NCBI GenBank assembly: GCA_905234985.1
Contig: CAJOJQ010000004.1
Coordinates: 1 to 64,000, forward strand
DNA: 64,000 nt
Source: an uncultured Christensenellaceae bacterium
GTDB taxonomy: Bacteria > Bacillota > Clostridia > Christensenellales > Aristaeellaceae
Direction: 5' to 3'
Part shown: piece by piece, positions 29,901 to 37,523 of the stretch
Position numbering within the stretch: position 1 is the first letter of the stretch
Layout of the letters: the number at the start of each line of letters is the position of its first letter
Made by a program: the position numbers and the translations under genes
The notes under the pieces: generated by a model
Told to the model about the DNA's origin: nothing
Seen by the model: the letters and a program-made list of their open reading frames with translations, nothing else
The model's database searches: none

Positions 29901-32762
29901 AGTGTCCCACAGCAAGGCCAGGGGTTCCTTGGCCTCCGGGCCGTACACGTATTTCAGCACGACGGTTCCGTTTTCGTTCCTGACCGCCGCCAGGTTGCCT
30001 GTCACATAGTCCCATTCGTAATAAACCGTGCCGTCCTTGTCGGCGCGGCTGCTCAGCCGCCCCAGCGGATCATAGGCATAGGAAACGCGCTCACCGTCCC
30101 GGGTGACGCCGGTGAGCCTGCCTTCCAGACTCCAGGTAAGCTCCGTGACGCTGCCGCCTTCCTTGATCCGGGTCAGATTGCCATTGGCGTCCCACGAGTA
30201 TTCCCGGTTTCCGGCCTTGGATACGCGGTTCATGTTGGAGAATTTCGCCTCGGCCTTTTGTTCGCCCACGGTGTGGGACGCGACGTTGCCGGACTTATCA
30301 TAGATGAAGGCTTCCGCCGTTCCGTCCCTGTATACCGCCCCCGTCAGCCGATCCGCCTTGTCGTAGGTATAGGCGCTTTCCCCGAAGGGGGTGATTTCGC
30401 TCACGCAGTTGCCGTTTGCGTCGTATGCGTACACCGTTTCATCACGCAGCACGCCTTCCGCGTCGTATTCCCGGATGGCGGTCACGTTGCCCTTGGCGTC
30501 CCGCTCGTACTGGGTGGAGACACCGTTGCCGTATCGCCGCGCCGATACCTGGCCGTTGGGGTCGTATTCGTATTCGGCGATGGTACCGCCGCCGTCGGAA
30601 ACGCGGATCATCCGGCCGGAGGCGTCGTATTCGTAATTGACGCCGTAGCCGTCGCTGTAGCCGTAGCCGATCCGATCCCACGCATTGCCGTATACGGACA
30701 CGTCGAAGGCGCTGACGCCGCCGATGCTGTGGGCTGTTGATACCACGTTGCCCAGGACGTCATAGGCGATGGTTTCGGCGGCGGTTTCCTGCCCGGCCGC
30801 GTCCGTCCGGGTAACGCTCGCCAGGCTGCCCCGGGCGTCATAAGCGTAATGGAGCGCCGTTCCGTCCGCAAAGGTGCAGGTTTCCAGCCTGCCGGTCAGG
30901 TCGTAGGCGTATTCGGTGCGTTTCCCGGCGGCGTCCGTTTTGGAGAGCAGCGCGCCGTCCGCTCGATAAGTGTAGGTTTCCTTCGTTCCGTCCTGATAGG
31001 TGACGGCGGTGATTCGGCCCATGATGTCGCGCTTGAACGACGTGGTCTTTTTGGCGGCGTCGCGGATGGCGCTGACACTGCCGTATTTGTCGTAGGAAAG
31101 GGTGATGACGATACCCTCCGCGTTGGTGACGCTCTCGAGCTGTCCCGCCTGGGTATACTTAAATGTGGTGCGGCTGCCGTTGGGGGCCGTATAGCTGGTC
31201 ATCAGGCCCAGGGAATTGTATTCCGCCGCGGCGCTGCTCCCATCGGCGTAAGTCACGCGGATGGGGTTGCCCTTGGCGTCGTATTCCGTTTCCGCCTTGG
31301 GCCGGGCAATGGAATTCTCGCTGCCGCTGATCATGGGCACGCCGCCGACTTCCGCCGTCACCGCGCCGGTCGCGGGGTCGCGGCGGTAAAGAAGCTCCGC
31401 CCCCGCCGCGTCCGTCACGCGCACGTCGCCCATCGCGTCGTCATAATCATACCGGACCGGATTCGCGCCCCAGGTGCCGGTGGTCTGCGCCAGCCTGCCT
31501 TGGTCGTCATAAATAAAGTGAGTAAACACGCCTCCAGCAGTTTCGATGCTGGACAGTCGGTTGTCCGCGCGCTCGCCCGCGCCCGCCACATACGTGTAGC
31601 GGGTCGTCGCGCCGTCGGGAGCGGTCACGGTGGTCAGCAGCGTGCCCGTGGGGTCGTATTCGTACTTTGTGGTCCTGCCGTACTGATCCTTGATGGACTG
31701 GATGCGCCCGGCGTCCGTGTATTTGAACTGGACGGAGACGCCTTTGAAGGACGATTCCGCTTTGGTGATCTGCCCCTTGGCGTTCCTGTAGAAGTAAAGC
31801 AGCTCACGGCCCGCGTTCATGATGAATTGCAGGCTTCCGTCCTTGTAAAAGCCGTACATGGAACCGTCCTGCTCCTGCAGGCGGTATTTGCCGTCCCCGT
31901 CCCGGGTCAGGGCGCCCGTATCGCCATAGAGGGGGGTATAAAGCCCGGCGCTCATGGCTTTGAACCATCGGGCCGCGCCGGAGGGCATGTGGACGCCCGT
32001 CAGCCCGTCGGTGTATTCCAATACATAAATATCGAAAGAATGGGTCCAGCCGTAGCCCATGTCCCCCAAGTGGCTGGCCTGCACCGCGTCATAGTTATAC
32101 AGGCGCGTAAAGGCCATGGACATGGTGGGCAGCACCAGCTGCATATCGGCGCTGGCGGTCAGGGTCATCTGCCGCAGGGCGGGGCTGGGGGCCACGGTCA
32201 TGGGCTGGCCGGGCATGGCGGAGGGGATTTCGCCCCCGTTCCTGTCCAGCAGCGTAAACCGCACCAGATAGCCGTCCGAGGGCGTGAGGCCAGCCGTATC
32301 GAAATGGCAGTACAAGGCGCGGCCCGATACCTCAAAGGAAAGCGGCAGATCCCCCGAATCGTAGGAGAGGGCGGGGTTGGTCACCCGCGCGAAGCCGCCG
32401 CCCACCTGGAAGGGCATAAAATGCTCGGCCACCTCCAGCCTTGCGGCGATTCCGGTATACACAGGCCCGGTGAAGCCGTTTTCCGAAAGGATGCGGGCCG
32501 TGCGGGAAATGCCGCTTACGTGCTGCGACAGGGCCTGCAGGTCGTCCAGGCCCACAAGGCCGTCCTGCGTTACGTCCGCAACGGCTTTGGCGGGGGACTT
32601 CCCCTTGGCAAGCGCGTCCGCAAACGCCTGCACGTCCGCGGCGTCCACGACGCCGTTCCCGTCCATATCTCCCGCCGTTTGATTGCTTCCGGCCCCGAAA
32701 GCGGGCGCGGCGGTGAACAGAAGACAGATACTGAGCAGCAGACTGATCCAGCGCTTATTCAT
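26991..32762 (-). CDS. Secreted dockerin / RHS-repeat / carbohydrate-binding-like giant protein
   Basis: 1,923 aa. Signal peptide MNKRWISLLLSICLLFTAAP (1-23). Dockerin type I-like module at 31-84 with two calcium loops (D32-x-D34-x-N36..D43 and D63-x-T-x-D67..D74). A beta-rich spacer is followed by about 25 RHS/YD repeats (roughly 200-1000, e.g. TKYEYDPTGTLLTTVTAPDG) and the RHS core GLMYVGERWYDPQLCAFISQ (about 1008-1030) ending NRYAYALCNPMKYWDPDGRK. Then a Gly-rich linker (about 1119-1143) and a 780-residue tail with an Ig-like domain and two to three jelly-roll modules resembling CBM11-type domains (last strand GTVYVSDITFE). Classical RHS toxins end 100-200 aa after the core; this tail is not a recognisable toxin. 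Start at 32762 gives the signal peptide and has GAGAGG upstream. First gene of the operon. Confidence 0.87.
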   Translation of the reverse strand: MNKRWISLLLSICLLFTAAPAFGAGSNQTAGDMDGNGVVDAADVQAFADALAKGKSPAKAVADVTQDGLVGLDDLQALSQHVSGISRTARILSENGFTGPVYTGIAARLEVAEHFMPFQVGGGFARVTNPALSYDSGDLPLSFEVSGRALYCHFDTAGLTPSDGYLVRFTLLDRNGGEIPSAMPGQPMTVAPSPALRQMTLTASADMQLVLPTMSMAFTRLYNYDAVQASHLGDMGYGWTHSFDIYVLEYTDGLTGVHMPSGAARWFKAMSAGLYTPLYGDTGALTRDGDGKYRLQEQDGSMYGFYKDGSLQFIMNAGRELLYFYRNAKGQITKAESSFKGVSVQFKYTDAGRIQSIKDQYGRTTKYEYDPTGTLLTTVTAPDGATTRYTYVAGAGERADNRLSSIETAGGVFTHFIYDDQGRLAQTTGTWGANPVRYDYDDAMGDVRVTDAAGAELLYRRDPATGAVTAEVGGVPMISGSENSIARPKAETEYDAKGNPIRVTYADGSSAAAEYNSLGLMTSYTAPNGSRTTFKYTQAGQLESVTNAEGIVITLSYDKYGSVSAIRDAAKKTTSFKRDIMGRITAVTYQDGTKETYTYRADGALLSKTDAAGKRTEYAYDLTGRLETCTFADGTALHYAYDARGSLASVTRTDAAGQETAAETIAYDVLGNVVSTAHSIGGVSAFDVSVYGNAWDRIGYGYSDGYGVNYEYDASGRMIRVSDGGGTIAEYEYDPNGQVSARRYGNGVSTQYERDAKGNVTAIREYDAEGVLRDETVYAYDANGNCVSEITPFGESAYTYDKADRLTGAVYRDGTAEAFIYDKSGNVASHTVGEQKAEAKFSNMNRVSKAGNREYSWDANGNLTRIKEGGSVTELTWSLEGRLTGVTRDGERVSYAYDPLGRLSSRADKDGTVYYEWDYVTGNLAAVRNENGTVVLKYVYGPEAKEPLALLWDTGRAYFRQDKNHSIVGATDLNGNYTDRQLYSAYGELLYGGRLCDYGYAGMLQDETTGLMYVGERWYDPQLCAFISQDKESVWDGMLGTPSDPRDFVQRAEVYLADLAGNGNLLNRYAYALCNPMKYWDPDGRKAVSISGGTPGAGLNRDDNTGIPVDYPLGGTGGTGGGGGYGGYGGGGYGGGGGGGCCPTFIQVNGGALLSQELPEDVSGKPLSAKITVPVSGAYLRSDIPIFGVAGGEGFDHYTVEYASASSPDEWVLIESSETPQNTTNVAPADIWNMQGDIDIRGNLATWNTGLKNWEHLPWHPEDEEIDVLGDYILRLTAYGTDGTTVQDSVSVVVGDVAAQCLGGSVHSTDGLFEMQIEPLSLSAPFRVFSAKPAEIAAGSDRIVSALYEVSPSNEIFLQSIKVRFATDNLNRAVALYDAASGEIAALNTFADEGGVCAYVGSLPDKGVYFALLSSDTPAKEAPAPAAPQEPVSDNVYCALTFDGDTGSFESADGASGADVFCENGYLVLENRTFGGSFGASCVRGPVDAAQYPVLSFDYCVLPGVKLDLYLLVKGRYYNINFTDDPQGFKNTDMNIASAGSVSGVIADGEWHTASVRLDKALALATRETVIDGIFFRDLDVTGYMKLDTGSNPAAARLLIDNFSITALPEGEANEIVIDAFAGGDRNLLGGGTGVFYGEDDSCAMAARDGALLLTWDTGENGGYAGYWSDLGGLPLEGVTCLKADFASAVPENLRFGVRCGGKEASVAASAYAAPNEDGGYSVAIPLEALGSTDRDSADVVFFSAEGQGEALIQRISLFTGGADSEKAQGPVSVFDEARWSSFSDGAGAVSFGPSDRDGDETVCRVSYGGSIGKSYGGRVFSYAGWAQETSPLDARGYEYLVLNICGEAGGEQPNVYLDDGTTRKCVLGKDMEAITAESSLIRIPLHEFARKGVDLSHVSSVQLVFEWEEMSGTVYVSDITFE

Positions 32763-32798
32763 ATTGAAAACCTCTCTGTTCAGCGTTATTTCATATAA

Positions 32799-32827
32799 AT
32801 TATATTTCCTTGGAAGAAATTTGTCAA
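32799..32827 (-). promoter_or_regulatory. Consensus sigma-A promoter of the RHS operon
   Basis: Minus strand TTGACA (32827-32822), 17 bases, TATAAT (32804-32799): both hexamers are perfect. Confidence 0.88.
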
Positions 32828-32854
32828 CAAATTCCGTATCCACGGCGTGTGGTA

Positions 32855-32921
32855 TTTATGGTCGAATTTGCTTAGGGCAGACTGTAAATTGCATAGAAAC
32901 GACCGGAAAAACAGGTACAAT
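32855..32921 (+). promoter_or_regulatory. Activator-type promoter of the GH112 gene with bipartite box
   Basis: TACAAT -10 at 32916-32921 with no recognisable -35. TTTATGGTCGAATTTGC at 32855-32871 and GACCGGAAAA at 32901-32910 recur upstream of the ABC permease operon at 35135-35202 with the same distances to the -10 (GACCG begins 15 bases upstream in both). Likely binding sites of an activator, most simply the AraC-type regulator of this locus. Confidence 0.6.
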
Positions 32922-32973
32922 ATAAAACAGAAACGCAGGAACCCTGTCATTTTATGTGAGGGGAGAAAAAGCC

Positions 32974-35121
32974 ATGGATGAATACCGCACAGGGGCATTT
33001 ACCCTTCCCGGCGAGGCCGGATACGAGGAACTGACGCTGCAAATGGCGAAAAAATGGGGCGCGGACGTGATTCGGGACTCCGACGGCACCAAGCTGTCCC
33101 CGGAAATCGTGGAAGCAAGCTACAAAATCTATTCCACCATCTGCATCATCCGGGAGCATAACGCCTTCGCCTCGGCCCATCCCGACGCGCAGCAGCAAAC
33201 CTTCCTTTCCTCCGACCCGTGCCTGGCCCTGGCCGATACCCTGCGGATCGCTCCGCTGGACGGGTATTTTGACGAGCAGTTCCAGCTGAACGACAGCCCG
33301 GACGCGCTGCCCTTCTGGCAGGTGTGGGACAGGACGGAAAACAAGCTGGTTCCCGCCGGGCAATGGACGTATGAAAAGGGCGCGGTATTTATTCGCGCTT
33401 GCGTTCCCTATCACCGCTATACCGTTTCCTTCCTGGTCTGGCGCGTGTGGGAAGAAATCAACATGTATAACCACACCACCAACCATTGGACAAGCGAGCA
33501 TCTGCGTCAGCTGGACCCCCGCCATCCCCTGGCCTGGGAATACCTGAAAGGGTGGCTCAAAGACTGGTGCCGGAACAACCCGGACACCAACGTGGTGCGC
33601 CTCACCTCCCTGTTTTACAATTTCGTGTGGATTTTCGGCAGCGATTTGCGCCGCCGCACCCGGTTCGTGGACTGGGCCAGTTATGATTTCACCGTCAGCC
33701 CCGCCGCGCTTCGGGCCTTTGAAAAGGAATACGGCTACGCCCTCACCGCCGAGGATTTCATCAACCGGGGCAAACTGCAGGCCACCCACCGCCCGCCCAC
33801 GGCCCCTAAGCGGGATTATATGGATTTTATTCAGCGCTTCGTGGCGGAAAAGGCCCGGGAACTGGTAAAAATCATCCACGACGCGGGCAAACAGGCCTAT
33901 GTGTTCTACGACGACAGCTGGGTGGGCATGGAGCCTTACGGGAAATACTTTGCTTCCATCGGCTTTGACGGCCTGATCAAATGCGTGTTTTCCGGCTTTG
34001 AATGCCGCCTGTGCGCCGGGGCGCGGGTGCCGGTGCATGAGCTTCGGTTCCATCCCTATCTGTTCCCGGTGGGCTTAGGCGGCCTGCCCACCTTCGCGGA
34101 GGGCGGCCATCCCGAAAAGGACGCGGTCGCCTACTGGCTTCACGTGCGCCGCGCCCTGGCCCGGCAGCCCGTGGACAGGATCGGCTTGGGCGGCTATCTG
34201 CACCTGACCATCGGCCAGGATGCCTTCAACGACGCCATCGAGGAAATGGGTATTGCTTTCCGCCGGCTGAAAGCGCTGCATGCCTGCGGCGCTCCGGCGG
34301 AGCTGCCGGTGACCGTGGCTGTGCTGCACGCCTGGGGCGCGCTGCGCTCCTGGACCCTGTCTGGGCACTTCCATGAAACGGATGGCAACATTCTGATTCA
34401 CATCAACGAGGCCCTGTCCGGCCTGCCGGTGAAAGTGAAATTTATCAGCTTCGAGGATGTGAAAAACGGCGCGCTTGTGGGCGTGGACGTACTCATCAAC
34501 GCGGGCCGGGCGGGGGACGCCTGGAGCGGCGGCGGCGCGTGGCAGGATCCCGCTTTGGTTTCGGAAATCACCCGTTTCGTCTGCGAAGGCGGAAGCCTGA
34601 TCGGCGCGGGGGAACCCTCCGCCGCGGAGGGCGGCGATACCCGCTTTGCCCTGGCCCATATCTTCGGCGTGGATCAGGACGACGGGGCTTACGCCTGCCA
34701 CCAGCCCTGGCCCGTCGAGCGGTCGGAAGCGCCCTTCTTTGTGGCGGAGCAGGCCTTGGGAATTACCCCCGACGTCCGGCTCACCGGCCCGGATACCAAG
34801 GTTCTATGCGAAAAGAACGGCGTTCCCGTATTGACTTTGCACGCCTTCGGAAAAGGCAAGGCCGCTTATTTCGGCGGGTTCACGTACAGCCCGGAAGCGG
34901 CGCGGATGCTGCTGGAGCTGCTGCTTTATCTCACCAATACGGACGGCCGGGCCGCAGGCCTGACCGACACCCCGGCGGCGGAATGCGCCTGGTTCCCGGA
35001 ATCCCATACCTTGGTTGTCATGAACGATCAGGATGCGCCGGGGGAGGTGGCCGTGGCCCTGCCCGAAAAAACGCTCCGGGTTTACTTGGGGGCAAACGAA
35101 ATGGTTTTCCTGAACGATTGA
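32974..35121 (+). CDS. GH112 phosphorylase, probably D-galactosyl-beta-1,4-L-rhamnose phosphorylase
   Basis: 715 aa, no signal peptide. The sequence follows the GH112 family end to end: N-terminal TIM barrel (about 1-440) and C-terminal glutaminase-like and beta domains. FYDDSWVGMEPYG places Asp313/314 at the position of the general acid known in the bifidobacterial enzyme. GH112 members phosphorolyse galacto-N-biose/lacto-N-biose or galactosyl-rhamnose, giving galactose-1-phosphate. The surrounding GH105, GH28, rhamnogalacturonan acetylesterase and YtcQ-type importer point to galactosyl-rhamnose, the linkage at galactan branch points of rhamnogalacturonan-I. Sequence alone does not separate the subgroups. 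Start ATG 32974 behind GAGGGGAG. Confidence 0.88.
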   Translation: MDEYRTGAFTLPGEAGYEELTLQMAKKWGADVIRDSDGTKLSPEIVEASYKIYSTICIIREHNAFASAHPDAQQQTFLSSDPCLALADTLRIAPLDGYFDEQFQLNDSPDALPFWQVWDRTENKLVPAGQWTYEKGAVFIRACVPYHRYTVSFLVWRVWEEINMYNHTTNHWTSEHLRQLDPRHPLAWEYLKGWLKDWCRNNPDTNVVRLTSLFYNFVWIFGSDLRRRTRFVDWASYDFTVSPAALRAFEKEYGYALTAEDFINRGKLQATHRPPTAPKRDYMDFIQRFVAEKARELVKIIHDAGKQAYVFYDDSWVGMEPYGKYFASIGFDGLIKCVFSGFECRLCAGARVPVHELRFHPYLFPVGLGGLPTFAEGGHPEKDAVAYWLHVRRALARQPVDRIGLGGYLHLTIGQDAFNDAIEEMGIAFRRLKALHACGAPAELPVTVAVLHAWGALRSWTLSGHFHETDGNILIHINEALSGLPVKVKFISFEDVKNGALVGVDVLINAGRAGDAWSGGGAWQDPALVSEITRFVCEGGSLIGAGEPSAAEGGDTRFALAHIFGVDQDDGAYACHQPWPVERSEAPFFVAEQALGITPDVRLTGPDTKVLCEKNGVPVLTLHAFGKGKAAYFGGFTYSPEAARMLLELLLYLTNTDGRAAGLTDTPAAECAWFPESHTLVVMNDQDAPGEVAVALPEKTLRVYLGANEMVFLND

Positions 35122-35134
35122 ACCGCGGCGGGAG

Positions 35135-35202
35135 TTTATGGTCGTTTTTGCACAGTTTTGAACCGGAAAGTAGCGGAAAATGACCGAAACTGCGTGTATA
35201 AT
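35135..35202 (+). promoter_or_regulatory. Activator-type promoter of the ABC importer operon with bipartite box
   Basis: TATAAT at 35197-35202, no -35 consensus. TTTATGGTCGTTTTTGC at 35135-35151 and GACCGAAAC at 35182-35190 match the pair upstream of the GH112 gene in sequence and register (45 versus 44 bases from the first box to the -10). Confidence 0.6.
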
Positions 35203-35249
35203 ATCTGTATCATAACTGTTCAGCCAATCAGAAAGAACAGTTTCAACAG

Positions 35250-35366
35250 AGTTGAGAGTTGAGAGTGGAGAGTTGAGATAGAGTATGTTTTTCGCTTTCG
35301 ATCTTCAAATCCAGAGAACGGGACGCATAACCATCTATATCTCAACTCTCAACTCCCTACTCTCCA
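35250..35366. repeat. Inverted-repeat element with heptad arms, copy 1
   Basis: Left arm 35250-35284 is made of 7-bp units (GAGTTGA, GAGTTGA, GAGTGGA, GAGTTGA). The right arm 35333-35366 is its inverse. They enclose about 50 bp. It lies in the 220-nt leader of the ABC importer operon. Copies 2 and 3 have the same architecture with a different heptad. Confidence 0.7.
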
Positions 35367-35422
35367 CGCTCTCCGGTAACGCTTTATCCGGCCCGCCGGT
35401 CATTTAGAGGGGGTCAAGAAAA

Positions 35423-36364
35423 ATGTCTGTTCAAACGGCTGTTCCCAGGAAACGGAAACGATCTTTCGGCGTGTATATGCGCCAGTACTGGCCCCTTTAC
35501 TCCATGCTCATTTTGCCCACGGCCTTTTGCCTGCTGTTCAAATACTGGCCCATGACCGGGCTGGTGATGGCCTTCAAGAATTTCAAAATGATGCGCGGCA
35601 TCTGGGGCAGCGCCTGGAACGGATTTGACAATTTCACGTACCTGTTCAGCCGCGCCGAATCCATCGGCGTGATCCTGCAAACCCTGAAGCTGAACCTGTT
35701 TGACCTGCTGTTCGGCTTTTCCATGCCCATCATCCTGTCGCTGCTGCTGAACGAGGTGCGCTCCAAAGCCTTTAAGCGCATTACGCAGACGGTCATTTAC
35801 CTGCCCCACTTCCTGTCCTGGGTCATCATCGCCTCCCTGTTCATCATGCTGCTGCGCACCGAAACCGGCATGGTCAACATCATTTCCGCCAACATGGGCG
35901 GGCAGAAAATCCCCTATCTGGAGGATAATTTTCTGTGGCAGGTGGTGTACATCTTCATCGGCGTATGGCAGAGCATGGGCTGGGGCACCATCATTTACTT
36001 AGCCGCCATCACCGGCATTTCGGCGGAGCTTTATGAGGCCGCCACGGTGGACGGTGCGGGCCGCTTTGCCAAGATCTGGCACGTGACCCTGCCCGGCATC
36101 CGGGGCACCATCGTGACGCTGCTCATTATGAACTTGGGCCGCATCTTAGGCTCCTCCTTCGAGCGCGTCAATTCCCTGAGCAACCCCTACGTGGTGCTCA
36201 AAAGCGCCAACGTGATTTCCACCTACATCTACCGGGTGGGCCTGGCCAACGGAAAATACCATTACGCCACCGCCATGGGCCTGTTCCAGAACGTGATCGG
36301 CATTATTCTGATCCTGATTTCGGACCGCATCGCCAAATCCATGGGCGAAAGCGGCCTGATTTAA
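35423..36364 (+). CDS. ABC importer permease, LplB/YteP type
   Basis: 313 aa, six transmembrane helices. The binding-protein-dependent EAA loop is YEAATVDGAGRFAKIWHVTL (about 213-232), which contacts the ATPase. It matches the YteP/LplB branch of the CUT1 sugar importers, which bring in rhamnogalacturonan-derived or complex oligosaccharides. First gene of a permease-permease-binding protein operon; 13 bp to the next permease. No ATPase gene is nearby, so a shared MsmX-type ATPase encoded elsewhere is expected. Confidence 0.92.
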   Translation: MSVQTAVPRKRKRSFGVYMRQYWPLYSMLILPTAFCLLFKYWPMTGLVMAFKNFKMMRGIWGSAWNGFDNFTYLFSRAESIGVILQTLKLNLFDLLFGFSMPIILSLLLNEVRSKAFKRITQTVIYLPHFLSWVIIASLFIMLLRTETGMVNIISANMGGQKIPYLEDNFLWQVVYIFIGVWQSMGWGTIIYLAAITGISAELYEAATVDGAGRFAKIWHVTLPGIRGTIVTLLIMNLGRILGSSFERVNSLSNPYVVLKSANVISTYIYRVGLANGKYHYATAMGLFQNVIGIILILISDRIAKSMGESGLI

Positions 36365-36377
36365 GGGGGGTGACGGT

Positions 36378-37280
36378 ATGCAGATCAAAGCGAAACGCGC
36401 AAAGCGTGTCCGGCAGACCGTGGGCAGCCGCATTTTCGACGTGATCATTTATGTGATCCTGATTCTTGTGGGCTTGCTGTGCCTGCTGCCTTTCCTTCAC
36501 GTGGCGGCCAAGAGCTTTTCCTCCAACGGCGCGGTCATCAGCCAGCGGGTCTTCTTTCTGCCGGTGGAACTGTCCTTCGACGGCTATCTGATGGTCGTTC
36601 AGGCTCCCTCCATGATGCGCTCCCTGTGGATCACCGTGCTGGTGACGGTGAGCTTTACGGCCCTGGGCATGATCCTGTCCATCTTGGCGGCCTATCCGCT
36701 GACCAAGAAAGGCCTCAAGGGCCGCACCTTCTTCGCTTTCCTGTACATGTTCACCATGTACTTCGGCGGCGGCCTGATTCCCGATTACCTGCTGATGAAC
36801 GACCTGAAAATGCTCAACACCGTCTGGTCGCTGATCCTGCCGCTGTCCTTCAGCGCTTACAACATCATCATCCTGCGCTCCTTTATGCAGTCCTCCATTC
36901 CCGATTCCCTGGAGGAAGCGGCCTTCCTGGACGGGGCCAGCTACTGGGGCGTGCTGTTCAAGGTGGTGCTTCCCCTGTCCACGCCGGTGCTGGCCACCCT
37001 GTGCCTCTTCTTCGCCGTGGGCCGCTGGAACGCCTACGCCGACGCCCTCTACTACATTTCCACATCCAAGCTCTATCCGCTTCAATTGAAGCTCTACTAC
37101 CTTATGGGCATGGCAAGCGACGCCGCCACCCTGGCCGAGGGCGGCAGCACCACCTATGTGACCGGCGAAGTCATCAAGGCCACCTGCGTCATGTTCGCCA
37201 CCCTGCCCATCATCATCCTGTATCCCTTCCTGCAGCGCTATTTCGTCACCGGCATCATGATCGGCGCGGTGAAAGGATGA
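36378..37280 (+). CDS. ABC importer permease, LplC/YtcP type
   Basis: 300 aa, six transmembrane helices, with the EAA loop LEEAAFLDGASYWGVLFKVV (about 179-198). It ends YFVTGIMIGAVKG, the usual C-terminus of YtcP/LplC permeases. Partner of the preceding permease; start ATG 36378 behind GGGGGG. The solute-binding protein gene follows after a 243-bp gap that contains a heptad inverted-repeat element and a second hairpin, so expression of the two parts may differ. Confidence 0.92.
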   Translation: MQIKAKRAKRVRQTVGSRIFDVIIYVILILVGLLCLLPFLHVAAKSFSSNGAVISQRVFFLPVELSFDGYLMVVQAPSMMRSLWITVLVTVSFTALGMILSILAAYPLTKKGLKGRTFFAFLYMFTMYFGGGLIPDYLLMNDLKMLNTVWSLILPLSFSAYNIIILRSFMQSSIPDSLEEAAFLDGASYWGVLFKVVLPLSTPVLATLCLFFAVGRWNAYADALYYISTSKLYPLQLKLYYLMGMASDAATLAEGGSTTYVTGEVIKATCVMFATLPIIILYPFLQRYFVTGIMIGAVKG

Positions 37281-37286
37281 AAATCA

Positions 37287-37416
37287 GGTGGGAGGTAGGA
37301 AGTAGGAGGCAGGAGGTTTTATAGTGCCTGCGCTTTCTGCACGCAGGTCATGTTGCTTATCGTTCATTGTTCAGCCATATTTACCTCCTACCTCCTACTT
37401 CCTACTTCCTACCTCA
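37287..37416. repeat. Inverted-repeat element with heptad arms, copy 2
   Basis: Left arm 37287-37323 reads GGAGGTA GGAAGTA GGAGGCA GGAGGTT. The right arm 37378-37416 is the inverse (GGTAGGA/AGTAGGA units on the minus strand). The inner 55 bp hold a small stem CCTGCG/CGCAGG. It sits in the gap between permease and binding-protein genes. Confidence 0.7.
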
Positions 37417-37477
37417 ATGATTTGAAGTGTTCTTTCACCCCTTGCCGACTGAACAGCTCCCCCCGGCCCCCAATCCG

Positions 37478-37505
37478 ATTTCAAGCGGCGGACGCCGCTG
37501 AAAAT
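37478..37505 (+). promoter_or_regulatory. Hairpin upstream of the solute-binding protein start
   Basis: ATTTCAAGCGGCG-ga-CGCCGCTGAAAAT, 12 pairs with one mismatch, ending 5 bases before AAAGGAGG of the next gene. Possibly a processing or stability element that raises binding-protein yield. Confidence 0.5.
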
Positions 37506-37523
37506 ATAAAAGGAGGTTTCCCC

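Noticed and set aside
28990..32200. RHS polymorphic toxin with immunity gene
   Set aside because: No toxin-like domain after the core and no small immunity gene downstream; the next gene is a glycosyltransferase.
30849..32798. A 649-codon open frame on the plus strand
   Set aside because: Shadow of the RHS repeats; it starts without a ribosome binding site.
32974..35121. Lacto-N-biose phosphorylase for host glycans
   Set aside because: Cannot be excluded from sequence, but all neighbours point to plant pectin; galactosyl-rhamnose is the better reading.
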